Positions 56,002-64,000 of a stretch of DNA of 64,000 nt are shown here, one piece after another. The notes under the pieces are model-generated. The model searched no databases. It saw only the letters and a list, made by a program, of their open reading frames with translations, and had not been told where the DNA came from. Position 1 is the stretch's first letter. Every line of letters begins with the position of its first letter. The position numbers and the translations under genes are program-made. The stretch comes from Roseicella frigidaeris. Lineage in GTDB: Bacteria; Pseudomonadota; Alphaproteobacteria; Acetobacterales; Acetobacteraceae. The stretch is from contig NZ_QLIX01000013.1 of NCBI RefSeq assembly GCF_003258945.1, positions 62,001-126,000 on the forward strand, given 5' to 3'.

Positions 56002-57600
56002 TCAGGCCGCGGCCTCGACCGGCCCCGGGCGCAGGCTGGTCGGCGGCAGGTGGATGACGCAGCGCAGCCCCTGATCCCAGCTGCGCTCGATCCGGCCGCC
56101 GAGCTGGTCGCGCACCGTCGCCTCGACGATCCGGGTCCCGAGGCCGCCTCGGGCCGGCGCCGGGGCCGGCGCCGGTTCGGCCGCCGCCTCCTCCCAGGCC
56201 AGCATGAGCCCGCCATCCGCGGCCAGCGACCAGCGGATGGCGAGTTGCCCGTCCGGCCGCGACAGGGCGCCATCCTGCCGCGCCTGGCTCGCCAGCTCAT
56301 GCACCACCATGGCGAGCGGCTGCGCCGCGACCGCCGCCAGCATCACCGCCGGCCCCTCGAGCCGGGGCCCGGCGGCGCCCTCGCCGGCCGGGCGGCCGAA
56401 CTCGCCCTCCAGCAGCCGCCGCAGCGGCGCGCCCTGCCAGCGGGATTGCGCCAGCAGCGTATGCGCCCGCGCCATGGCGGCGATGCGCGCCTCCACCCGC
56501 GGCACCAGCGTCGCCGGGTCCTCGTTGCGCGTCAGCCGCAGCAGGGCCTGCACCACGGCGAGGGTGTTCTTCGCCCGGTGGTCCACCTCCCGCAGCAGCA
56601 GGTGCTGCTCCTCCTCCGCCCGGTGGCGGTCGGTGATGTCGGCGAGCACGCCATGCCAGGTGATGCCATCCGGCCCCTCGGTCGCCTGGGCGCGCAGCTC
56701 GATCCAACGTGTGGCGCGGCCGGGCCGGACATCGAGCCGCAGGGTGCAATGCGCCGGCGCGTCCTGGCGCCGGGCCGCGTCGAGACAGGCGGCGAGGCGC
56801 GGCCGGTCCGCCGGGTCGGCGCAGTCCGCCAGGCTGGCGAGGCTGCCGCCGCCGCCGGACCAGCCGAGGATCGCCGCGGCCCGGGCATCGCAGCGCAGCC
56901 GGTCGGTGGCCTCCTCCCAGGACCAGCAGCCGAGCCCCGAGGCGCCGAGCGCGAGGCGGAGCTGCGCCGCGGCCTCGGCCATCGCCGCGGCCTGCTGCCG
57001 CGCGCCGCGGGCCGCGGTCCGGGCGGCGAGGACGGCGAGTTGCTCGCGTCGGTGCACCAGCAGGGCAAGGCCGAGCAGGGCCAGGGCCAGCAGGCCGGCC
57101 GCGAGCGGCAGCAGGCCCGCCTGGGGCGGCGGCGCGGCACGCAGGGCGCGGATGCGCAGCGGCCAGCCGGGCACCGCCTGCTCCACGCTGAGCAGGTTCG
57201 CGGGGCGCTCCGCCGGCAGGGCGGGGCTGCGGCCCAGCACCCGCCCCTCCGCATCGAGCAGCGTGATCCAGGCATCGGCCGGGGCGGTCTCGGCGAGCAG
57301 CGCCGCCAGCGCCGGCATCTCGGCAGGGCGCTGGCCAGCCGCCGGCGGCGGCGGCAGGGCCTCGGCAAGCCGGATGGCCGCCTCTCCCGCCTGGCGCGAC
57401 AGCCGGGCCGCCTCGGTGGCGAGCAGCGGGCTGACCTGGCTCAGCGGCAGCAAGGCCGGCGGCAGCAGGACCGCCAGGAGCAGCAGCAGGGTGGAGGCCC
57501 GCAGGCGCCACGATCCTGCCGGCCTCTCGGCCGCGGCATCGGGTCCTGCTGCCTGGGGCATCCTATGCATGGTCGCGCTGAAGCCCACTGAGGCGCCCAT
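56002..57600 (-). CDS. HWE/HisKA_2-type sensor histidine kinase
   Basis: 532-residue membrane kinase. One helix near the N-terminus (about 34-53) and a second (about 158-180) bound a periplasmic sensor of about 105 residues. A PAS-like domain follows (about 205-320; LGCWSWEEATDRLRCD). The H-box is REVDHRAKNTLAVVQ, typical of HWE kinases, and LAWEEA supplies the W-x-E motif. The N-box is altered: HELASQARQDGAL instead of HELATNA, so the Asn that holds Mg-ATP is Gln. GTRIVEATVRDQLGG ends the kinase domain. ATP binding may be weak. No response regulator is adjacent. The ATG at 57600 has GGAG 5 bases upstream. Confidence 0.85.
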   Translation of the reverse strand: MGASVGFSATMHRMPQAAGPDAAAERPAGSWRLRASTLLLLLAVLLPPALLPLSQVSPLLATEAARLSRQAGEAAIRLAEALPPPPAAGQRPAEMPALAALLAETAPADAWITLLDAEGRVLGRSPALPAERPANLLSVEQAVPGWPLRIRALRAAPPPQAGLLPLAAGLLALALLGLALLVHRREQLAVLAARTAARGARQQAAAMAEAAAQLRLALGASGLGCWSWEEATDRLRCDARAAAILGWSGGGGSLASLADCADPADRPRLAACLDAARRQDAPAHCTLRLDVRPGRATRWIELRAQATEGPDGITWHGVLADITDRHRAEEEQHLLLREVDHRAKNTLAVVQALLRLTRNEDPATLVPRVEARIAAMARAHTLLAQSRWQGAPLRRLLEGEFGRPAGEGAAGPRLEGPAVMLAAVAAQPLAMVVHELASQARQDGALSRPDGQLAIRWSLAADGGLMLAWEEAAAEPAPAPAPARGGLGTRIVEATVRDQLGGRIERSWDQGLRCVIHLPPTSLRPGPVEAAA

Positions 57601-57851
57601 CACTGCTCCGCTGCACACCACGCGCAGCGCCGTCGCTTCGAAGTCTTACCGATTGCGCTGCGTATCGAGAGTAGAAAGACCGTGAGAGAAACTATCCCCT
57701 CTCTCGGGCCCGGGCGGCGCCGCATCGACAGCCCCGCCGGGTCTCCCTATCCTGCGGCGACACCGCAGCCCGGCCCGGGCCTCGGGCGTTCCGAGCCGAT
57801 GGGTCCGATGCCGGCCTCTCGGCGCCCCGACCGCGGCGGAGATCCGACCGG

Positions 57852-58886
57852 ATGCCCGATGCCCCCCGTGACCTCGCCCATGACGCCCCGGCCCCCGGCG
57901 AGGTGCGCCTGGTGCAGCCCGGGCTGCTCCGGGCGCGCATGCCGCTGCCCTTCCCGCCGAGCCATGTGAACATCTGGCTGCTGGAGCATGCTGGCGGCTG
58001 GCTGGCGATCGACACCTCCGTCTCCGGCCGCGCCTCGCGCGAGCTCTGGGAGCAGGTGCTGGCGCAGCCGCTGCTCGGCGGCCGGCCGCTGACCGCGCTG
58101 CTGGTCACGCATTTCCACCCCGACCATATCGGCCTGACCGGCTGGCTCTGCGCCCGCTTCGGCCTGCTGCCGATGATGACCCGCATCGAATGGCTGATGG
58201 CCCGGGCGCTCTGGTACGACAGCGGGCCGGACATGATGGCGCAGCAGATCGCGCACTACACCCGCGCCGGCTGCCCGGCCGACTACCTCTCCTTCGTCGA
58301 GGGCCGCGGCGCCCTCTACCAGCGCGCCGTCGGCGAGCTGCCGCGCGCCTTCCACGCGCTGAAGGACGGGCGGGAGGTGCGGATCGGCGGCTCCGCCTGG
58401 CAGGTCATCACCGGCGCCGGCCATGCGCCCGACATGGCGACGCTGTTCTGCGCCGAGCGCGGCGTGCTGATCTCGGCCGACCAGATCCTGCCGCGCATCT
58501 CGCCCTATATCGGCCTGCATCCGGGCGAGCCGGAGGCCGATCCGCTCGGCGATTTCCTCGCCAGCAACGAGCGCTTCCGCGCCCTGCCGGAGGACACGCT
58601 GGTGCTGCCCTCGCATGGCGAGCCCTTCTCGACCCTGCATCGCCGCCTCGACCAGCTCGCCAGCCACCATGCCGAGCGGCTCGACACCCTGGCCGAGGCC
58701 TGCCGCGAGCCGCTGACCGCCTTCGAGGCGGCGCAGGTGCTCTTCCCCCGCGCCTCGGGCGAGATCGCGCAGACCGGCTTCACGGTGGGCGAGACGCTGG
58801 CGCATCTGCGCCGGCTGGAGCGGCAGGGCCGGCTGGAGGTCGAGCCCGGCCCCGGCGAGGCGGTGCGGTTCCGGACACGGAGTTAA
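57852..58886 (+). CDS. MBL-fold metallohydrolase
   Basis: 344 residues. The metal motif is HFHPDH (87-92), with further His in GAGHAP, Asp in SADQ and His in PSHGEP. An extended C-terminal helical part (about 260-340) resembles the winged-helix tail of LACTB2-type hydrolases that act on thioesters or nucleic acids. It probably hydrolyses a thioester or lactone. The amine oxidase begins 15 bases after its stop, so the two may be co-transcribed. Upstream 57601-57851 is a less GC-rich patch shared with the kinase gene as divergent control region. Confidence 0.89.
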   Translation: MPDAPRDLAHDAPAPGEVRLVQPGLLRARMPLPFPPSHVNIWLLEHAGGWLAIDTSVSGRASRELWEQVLAQPLLGGRPLTALLVTHFHPDHIGLTGWLCARFGLLPMMTRIEWLMARALWYDSGPDMMAQQIAHYTRAGCPADYLSFVEGRGALYQRAVGELPRAFHALKDGREVRIGGSAWQVITGAGHAPDMATLFCAERGVLISADQILPRISPYIGLHPGEPEADPLGDFLASNERFRALPEDTLVLPSHGEPFSTLHRRLDQLASHHAERLDTLAEACREPLTAFEAAQVLFPRASGEIAQTGFTVGETLAHLRRLERQGRLEVEPGPGEAVRFRTRS

Positions 58887-58901
58887 TGCCCCCGGCGCTG
58901 C

Positions 58902-60179
58902 ATGGAGCCTGACGTCCTCGTCATCGGCGCCGGCGCGGCCGGCATCGCCGCCGCGCGGCATCTGCAGGCCCTCGGCCGCAGCGTCCGGCTGCTGGAGGCC
59001 GGGCGGCGCCTCGGCGGCCGCGCCTGGACCGAGGCGGCGCAACTCGGCGCCCCCTTCGACCATGGCGCCTCCTGGATCCATGTCGCCGAGCGCAACCCGC
59101 TGACGCCGATCGCCCGCCGCCTCGGCTTCACCCTGCGCGACGAGCGGCGGCGGGTGCGCGACATCCTGCTCTGGCGCGGCCAAGTGGCGGGCACGGCCGA
59201 ACGCGCCGCGCATGACGCCGCCTGCGAGGCCTGGGAAGCGGCGGCGGAGGCCGAGGATGCCCGCCGCCGCGCCGCCGGCGCGCCGGACATCGCCCTCGCC
59301 GCCGCGGTGCCGCGCGACGGACCCTGGGATGCCACCGTCTCGCACTGGTTCAGCGACATCATCTCGGGCGTGGAGGCGGCGCGGTTCAGCTTGCGCGACT
59401 ATGTCGCCACCGCCCTCGACGGCGCCAACCTGCAACTCGCCGAGGGGTTCGGCACGCTGGTCGCCCGGCTCGGCGAGGGGTTGCCGACCAGCTTCGGCAG
59501 CCGGGTCGAGCGGCTGCGCTGGGACGGGCCGGGCATGGTGGCCGAGGGCGGGTTCGGCGCGCTGCGCGCCGGGGCCGCGATCGTCACCGTCTCGACCGGC
59601 GTGCTGGCGGCGGGCGGCCTCCGCTTCGCGCCCGATCTGCCGGCGCCGGTGCAGGCGGCGATCGAGGGCCTGCCGCAGGGGCTGCTGAGCAAGGTGGCGC
59701 TGCGCGCCGCCGGCCCCGGCCGGCTTGGACTCGGCGATTTCGCCCGGCTCGGCCGCAGCCTGGACGCGCCGGGCGACGCGCCCTTCTCCTGGCTGCTCTG
59801 GCCCTGGGGGCGCGACCACGTCATCGGCTTCATCGGCGGCGCGGCGGCCTGGGCGCTGGCGCGCGAGGGGACGGCGGCGGCCGAGGCGGCGGCGCGGGCC
59901 GAGCTCGCCCGCTATGTCGGCGCCGCCGAGGTGGCGCGCTGCCTCGCCCCGGGGGCGGTGGTGACCGGCTGGGCGGAGGACCCGCTCTTCCTCGGCGCCT
60001 ACAGCCATGCCCGCATCGGCTGCCACGGCGCCCGCGCCGCGCTGCGCGATGCCGAACTCGCCGGCGGCCGGCTGCGCTTCGCCGGCGAGGCCTGCCACAG
60101 CCGCCTCGCCGGCACGGTCGGCGACGCCTGGGAGAGCGGCGAGCGGGCGGCGGCGGCGGTGCACGCGGCGCTGGGTTGA
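58902..60179 (+). CDS. FAD-dependent amine oxidase (flavin monoamine oxidase family)
   Basis: 425 residues. The FAD site VIGAGAAGIAAARHL (6-20) is followed by RRLGGRAWT; the C-terminal FAGEACHSRLAGTVGDAWESG segment is the second FAD-contact motif of the family. It would oxidise an amine to the imine with oxygen, giving H2O2 and aldehyde. Polyamine or amino-acid substrates are possible. It sits behind the MBL-fold gene. The protein lacks a signal sequence, so it acts in the cytoplasm. Confidence 0.9.
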   Translation: MEPDVLVIGAGAAGIAAARHLQALGRSVRLLEAGRRLGGRAWTEAAQLGAPFDHGASWIHVAERNPLTPIARRLGFTLRDERRRVRDILLWRGQVAGTAERAAHDAACEAWEAAAEAEDARRRAAGAPDIALAAAVPRDGPWDATVSHWFSDIISGVEAARFSLRDYVATALDGANLQLAEGFGTLVARLGEGLPTSFGSRVERLRWDGPGMVAEGGFGALRAGAAIVTVSTGVLAAGGLRFAPDLPAPVQAAIEGLPQGLLSKVALRAAGPGRLGLGDFARLGRSLDAPGDAPFSWLLWPWGRDHVIGFIGGAAAWALAREGTAAAEAAARAELARYVGAAEVARCLAPGAVVTGWAEDPLFLGAYSHARIGCHGARAALRDAELAGGRLRFAGEACHSRLAGTVGDAWESGERAAAAVHAALG

Positions 60180-60183
60180 GCCA

Positions 60184-60227
60184 GAGCAGATCCCGATCAG
60201 GTGCGTCCGCCTGATCGGGATCTGCTC
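60184..60227. repeat. Perfect 18-bp inverted repeat (family A)
   Basis: GAGCAGATCCCGATCAGG, an 8-base loop, then its exact complement. It begins 5 bases after the amine oxidase stop and could act as terminator. The right arm matches the element at 36425-36441 with one mismatch. Confidence 0.75.
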
Positions 60228-60318
60228 CAGGACCGCCGGCCGGGCGCCTGGACGGCCCTCCCGGGGCGGGCCATGCTGGAGGCAATGCCGCGCCGACACC
60301 GCGGCCTGCTGGGACGCC

Positions 60319-61254
60319 ATGTCGACATCGCCACGCGCGGCCGCCGCGCCAGCCCCGCCGGCCGCGGCCCTGCCGACCGCCACCGCTGCCGCGGCGGCGG
60401 GCAACGTGCCGCGGGCCATGCTGTGGATGCTGGGCTCCGGCCTGCTCTTCACCGTGCTGAACGCGCTGCTGCGCGGCCTGGCGCAGCAGCTCGACCCCTT
60501 CGTCGTGCAGTTCCTCCGCTATGCCGCGGGGGCGCTGGTGATGCTGCCCTTCATCCTGCGCGCCGGCCTCGCCGCCTATCGCCCGAAGGGCGTCGCCGGC
60601 CAGCTCTGGCGCGGCGCGGTGCATGCCTCCGGCCTGGTGCTCTGGTTCTTCGCCATCCCGCATGTGCCGCTGGCGGAGATGACGGCGCTCGGCTTCACCA
60701 CGCCGCTGTTCATCATGCTCGGCGCCATCCTCTTCCTCGGCGAGCGGATGGTGGCGGCGCGGTGGCTGGCGGCGCTGGCCGGCTTCCTCGGCGTGCTGGT
60801 GGTGGTCTCGCCGGGGCTGAGCGGGGCGGGCGGGCCCTATGGGCTGGTGATGCTCGCCTCCTCGCCGCTCTTCGCCGCCTCCTTCCTCATCACCAAGGCG
60901 CTGACCCGGCGCGACCCGCCGCAGGTGATCGTGGTCTGGCAGGCGCTGACGGTCATGCTGTTCAGCCTGCCGCTGGCGCTGCTCGCCTGGGACTGGCCGA
61001 CGCCGCTGCAATGGGGGCTGTTCCTGGTGGCCGGCATGCTCGGCTCGGCCGGGCATTTCTGCCTGACGCGCGCCTTCTCGCTGGCCGATCTCTCGGCGAC
61101 GCAGCCGGTGAAATTCCTCGAGCTGCTCTGGTCGGCCGGCGCCGGCTTCCTGATCTGGGGCGAGGTGCCGGGCCCGGCGACGCTGCTCGGCGGCGCCATC
61201 ATCTTCGCCGCGACGAGCTGGATCGCGCGGCGGGAGTCGCGCCGGCGGCGGTGA
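60319..61254 (+). CDS. EamA/DMT family transporter
   Basis: 311-residue inner-membrane protein of the drug/metabolite superfamily, with two EamA repeats and ten predicted helices after a 30-residue Ala/Pro-rich cytoplasmic start. Motifs are VVQFLRYAAGALVMLPF, EMTALGFTTPLF and ATQPVKFLELLWSAG. It exports a small metabolite or amino acid; substrate unknown. The ATG at 60319 is within a low-complexity run, so a later start such as the Met before LWMLGSGLLF is possible. Confidence 0.86.
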   Translation: MSTSPRAAAAPAPPAAALPTATAAAAAGNVPRAMLWMLGSGLLFTVLNALLRGLAQQLDPFVVQFLRYAAGALVMLPFILRAGLAAYRPKGVAGQLWRGAVHASGLVLWFFAIPHVPLAEMTALGFTTPLFIMLGAILFLGERMVAARWLAALAGFLGVLVVVSPGLSGAGGPYGLVMLASSPLFAASFLITKALTRRDPPQVIVVWQALTVMLFSLPLALLAWDWPTPLQWGLFLVAGMLGSAGHFCLTRAFSLADLSATQPVKFLELLWSAGAGFLIWGEVPGPATLLGGAIIFAATSWIARRESRRRR

Positions 61255-61270
61255 CACGGCGCGCGGGATG

Positions 61271-61298
61271 CCGGGCGCCTGCGAACACAGGCGTCCGG
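61271..61298. terminator. Hairpin between EamA and glcB genes
   Basis: CCGGGCGCCTG-CGAACA-CAGGCGTCCGG. Eleven pairs, one of them G-U on the plus strand, 17 bases after the transporter stop. Nothing else is recognised in 61255-61465. Confidence 0.55.
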
Positions 61299-61465
61299 CC
61301 CGTGCGGCTTGGCGTCGCCGCGTCGCGCCGCGAGGCGCGCCTCATGGCGCGACCGGCGGCGCCGGTTCGGGCGCTCGGCCCCGCGAGCCGCAGGCCGGGA
61401 CGCCATGCGCCCGGCATGAACCGCCGGGTCGGGCGGGGCCGCGCTCCGGCCCCGCCGCGCCGCGC

Positions 61466-63637
61466 TTAGCCGCGCGCCTTCGCCTCGCGCCGGCGCTTGT
61501 GCAGGATGAACTCGGTATAGCCGTTGGGCTGGGTGGTGCCCTCGAAGACCAGGTCGCGGGCCGCCTTGAAGGCCGGGCCGTCGAAGCCGGGCGCCATCGG
61601 CCGGTAGGCCGGGTCGCCGGCATTCTGCTTGTCGACCACGGCGGCCATGCGGCGCAGCGTCTCCTCCACCTGCTCGCGCGTGGCGATGCCGTGGCGCAGC
61701 CAGTTGGCGATGTGCTGGGCGCTGATGCGCAAGGTCGCGCGGTCCTCCATCAGCCCGACATCGTTGATGTCCGGCACCTTGGAGCAGCCGACGCCCTGAT
61801 CGACCCAGCGGACCACATAGCCGAGGATGCCCTGGGCGTTGTTGTCGAGCTCCGCCTTCACCGCCTCGGCGGGGAAATTGGTGTCGGCGGCCAGCGGCAG
61901 GGTGAGGATGTCGCCGAGCTTGGCCCGCGGCCCACCCTTGGCGATCTCCTCCTGCCGCGCCGCCACGTCCACCTCGTGGTAGTGCAGCGCATGCAGCGTC
62001 GCCGCGGTGGGGGAGGGGACCCAGGCGGTGTTGGCGCCGGCCTTCGGATGGCCGACCTTCTGCTCCAGCATCGCCGCCATGGCGTCCGGCGCCGCCCACA
62101 TGCCCTTGCCGATCTGCGCCCGGCCGCGCAGCCCACAGGCGAGGCCGGTATCGACGTTGTTGTCCTCGTAGGCCTTGATCCAGGCCGCGCCCTTCATGTC
62201 GTTCTTGCGGATGACCGGGCCGGCCTCCATGGCGGTGTGGATCTCGTCGCCGGTGCGGTCGAGGAAGCCGGTGTTGATGAACACCACCCGGTCGCGCGCC
62301 GCGCGGATGCATTCCTTGAGGTTCACCGTGGTGCGGCGCTCCTCGTCCATGATGCCCATCTTGATCGTGTCGCGCGGCAGGCCGAAGGCGTCCTCCACCC
62401 GGCCGAACAGCGCGTTCGCCCAGGCGACCTCCTCCGGCCCGTGCATCTTCGGCTTGACGATGTAGACGCTGCCGGTGCGGCTGTTGCGGCCCTTGCCGGC
62501 GCCGCGCAGGTCATGCAGCGCGATCGCCACGGTGCACATGGCGTCGAGGATGGTCTCGGGCGTCTCCTGGCCATCCAGTGTCACCACGTCGGTCATCATG
62601 TGGTGGCCGACATTGCGCACCAGCATGAGCGAGCGGCCATGCAGCGACACCGCCCCGCCGGCGGGCTTCAGGTAGCTGCGGTCCGGGTTCAGCTTGCGGA
62701 CCAGGGTCTTGCCGCCCTTGTCGAAGCTGGCCTCGAGCGAGCCGTTCATCAGGCCGAGCCAGTTGCGGTAGACCTCGACCTTGTCCTCGGCATCCACCGC
62801 CGCGACGCTGTCCTCGCAGTCGACGATGGTGGTGACGGCGCTCTCCAGCACCAGGTCGGCGATGCCGGCCGGGTCGTCCTTGCCGATCGGGTGGTCGCGG
62901 TCGATCCGCAGCTCGGCATGCAGCCCGTTATGGACGAAGAGGATCGCCTCCGGCGCCGCCGGCTCGCCCTGGTAGCCGACGCATTGCCCGGGCTGGGCGA
63001 GGCCGATGCTGCGGCCATCCTTCAGCGTGACGGCGAGCGCCCCGGCGGTGATGGCGTAGCCCTTGGCGTCGCGGTGCGAGGCGCCGCCGGCGAGCGGCGC
63101 GATGCGGTCCAGCACGGAGCGGGCGAAGTCGATCACCTTCTTGCCGCGCGCCGGGTTGTAGCCCTTGCCGCGGGCGGCGCCGTCGCTCTCCGGGATGGCG
63201 TCCGTGCCGTAGAGCGCATCGTAGAGGCTGCCCCAGCGGGCATTGGCGGCGTTCAGCGCGTAGCGGGCGTTGGAGACCGGGACGACGAGCTGCGGGCCGG
63301 CGATCTGGCCGAACTCGGCATCGACATCGGTGGTGCCGACCTGGAAATCCGGCCCGGGCGGGACGAGGTAGCCGATCTCCTCGAGGAAGGCCTTGTAGGC
63401 CGCGGCATCCACCGGCTTCGCCGGATGCGCCTTGTGCCAGGCATCGATCTTCGCCTGGATCTCGTCGCGCTTCCGCAGCAGCGCGGCGTTCCGCGGGCCG
63501 AGATCCTTCAGGATGGCGGCGTAGGAGGACCAGAAGCGGTCGGAGGTCACGCCGGTGCCGGGCAGGGCCTCCTTGTCCAGGAAGTCGTACAGGCTCCGCG
63601 CGACCTTGAGGCCCGCAACCTCCATCGTATCCGCCAT
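61466..63637 (-). CDS. glcB: Malate synthase G
   Basis: 723 residues, the length of the monomeric G isoform. It condenses glyoxylate with acetyl-CoA to malate. Recognisable segments include [14 protein letters not shown], the [16 protein letters not shown] region with catalytic Arg, [17 protein letters not shown] with the Mg-binding Glu, and [28 protein letters not shown] lies 6 bases before the ATG. It is divergent from an amidase gene and not linked to isocitrate lyase or glycolate oxidase genes in this window. It complements the nearby C2/C3 assimilation functions. Confidence 0.97.
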   Translation of the reverse strand: MADTMEVAGLKVARSLYDFLDKEALPGTGVTSDRFWSSYAAILKDLGPRNAALLRKRDEIQAKIDAWHKAHPAKPVDAAAYKAFLEEIGYLVPPGPDFQVGTTDVDAEFGQIAGPQLVVPVSNARYALNAANARWGSLYDALYGTDAIPESDGAARGKGYNPARGKKVIDFARSVLDRIAPLAGGASHRDAKGYAITAGALAVTLKDGRSIGLAQPGQCVGYQGEPAAPEAILFVHNGLHAELRIDRDHPIGKDDPAGIADLVLESAVTTIVDCEDSVAAVDAEDKVEVYRNWLGLMNGSLEASFDKGGKTLVRKLNPDRSYLKPAGGAVSLHGRSLMLVRNVGHHMMTDVVTLDGQETPETILDAMCTVAIALHDLRGAGKGRNSRTGSVYIVKPKMHGPEEVAWANALFGRVEDAFGLPRDTIKMGIMDEERRTTVNLKECIRAARDRVVFINTGFLDRTGDEIHTAMEAGPVIRKNDMKGAAWIKAYEDNNVDTGLACGLRGRAQIGKGMWAAPDAMAAMLEQKVGHPKAGANTAWVPSPTAATLHALHYHEVDVAARQEEIAKGGPRAKLGDILTLPLAADTNFPAEAVKAELDNNAQGILGYVVRWVDQGVGCSKVPDINDVGLMEDRATLRISAQHIANWLRHGIATREQVEETLRRMAAVVDKQNAGDPAYRPMAPGFDGPAFKAARDLVFEGTTQPNGYTEFILHKRRREAKARG

Positions 63638-63905
63638 TGCTCGCCTCCATCGATGGGAGTCCCGGCCGGGCCGGGCATAGGATGGGCATGCCCCGGGGGC
63701 GGTCGGCCGCTGCCGGCGCCGCCCCGGGCCGCTGCCCGGTGATCCGCTGGGCGCCGCGGCCCGATGCGGCCGCGGCGGCGAGACCACTAGGCGGAAACCC
63801 GGGCGGGCGCAAAGGGAGAAGCAGCGGCGGCTGCCATGCCCGGCGCGGGGCTTCCGCCGCCCCTCGCCGGGCCCCAAATGCCGCTTCGCAGGCTGAGGAG
63901 CCGTG

Positions 63906-64000
63906 ATGACGCCGACCGATCCCGCCCTGATGTCCGCCGAGACGCTGCTCGGCCTCTATGCGCGCCGAGCGCTCTCGCCGGTGGAGACCCTGCAGGCGGT
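63906..64000 (+). CDS. Amidase family protein, N-terminal fragment (runs off the window)
   Basis: The first 31 codons read [24 protein letters not shown] from residue 9, the start motif of amidase-signature enzymes (GatA-like). GGAG is 5 bases before the ATG; a GTG one codon upstream is also possible. The gene continues beyond base 64000, so the catalytic Ser-Ser-Lys region is not visible. It is divergent from glcB; the 268-base gap 63638-63905 holds a small GGGGC/GCCCC dyad and no clear promoter. Confidence 0.6.
   Translation, partial: MTPTDPALMSAETLLGLYARRALSPVETLQA

Noticed and set aside
57747-60452. Open frame of about 900 codons antisense to the MBL and amine oxidase genes
   Set aside because: Same reason: low-complexity Ala/Arg/Gly/Gln content, no motifs, and two well-supported genes on the other strand.

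Overview
The window is about 70-73% GC with dense, tightly packed genes. Its content (several solute-binding proteins of the Bug/TctC type, a TRAP transporter, an HWE histidine kinase, perfect or near-perfect general-stress (EcfG) promoters, alphaproteobacterial-style Lon/FtsH/DctA) points to an alphaproteobacterium. The best guess is Acetobacteraceae of the Roseomonas type. That placement is an inference from gene content and composition. No tRNA, rRNA, CRISPR array, insertion sequence or phage gene was recognised.

Layout. 0.4-4.7 kb: a LysR regulator divergent from prpD and prpC (methylcitrate cycle), with a shrunken acetyltransferase between them. 4.7-6 kb: a 0.6-kb leader and a lysine/alanine-rich histone H1-like protein. 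6-8.7 kb: nitroreductase and otnC/otnK (four-carbon acid sugar catabolism). 8.8-13.5 kb: a co-oriented, partly overlapping gene set (RibD-type reductase, zinc-less dehydrogenase, PTPS-fold protein lacking its catalytic residues, GT4 glycosyltransferase, methyltransferase, acetyltransferase). It looks like a pathway to a modified, glycosylated small molecule, possibly pteridine- or ribityl-derived, and it is the best candidate here for an undescribed system. mobA lies just upstream. 14.4-23.4 kb: a BON-LysM protein, a sigma-70 factor without region 1.1, dctA, and an Hsp20-Lon-FtsH proteostasis cassette, followed by a flavin monooxygenase relic. 23.5-26.7 kb: an orphan NMT1-type binding protein, a small membrane protein and a thiamine-diphosphate enzyme.

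27-33.2 kb: a complete heavy-metal-type RND efflux operon (adaptor, pump, outer-membrane factor). 33.3-36.9 kb: a tiny lipoprotein, a DUF2459 lipoprotein, an atypical SDR/acyl-CoA dehydrogenase pair, and a CinA-domain protein whose 3' end lies in a palindromic repeat. 37-43.1 kb: a six-gene uptake/catabolism operon (PhyH dioxygenase, TRAP DctPQM, Bug binding protein, class III CoA-transferase). 43.2-45.6 kb: a metallopeptidase and two stress-type proteins behind an exact EcfG-type promoter.

45.7-51.1 kb: a CitE-like lyase, an alpha/beta hydrolase, a GntR regulator with a tricarballylate-dehydrogenase-like flavoprotein, and a second Bug protein. 51.2-55.9 kb: a flagellin divergent from the dTDP-L-rhamnose operon rfbCBDA. 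56-64 kb: an HWE-type sensor kinase, an MBL-fold hydrolase, an amine oxidase, an EamA exporter, malate synthase G, and the start of an amidase. Two families of dispersed palindromic repeats were seen (36.4 and 60.2 kb; 46.55 and 52.16 kb).

Taken together, the window combines organic-acid uptake and C3/C4 catabolism (prpCD, glcB, dctA, TRAP, Bug) with stress management. Start codons were chosen by eye from ribosome-binding sites and family length. No database search was possible.
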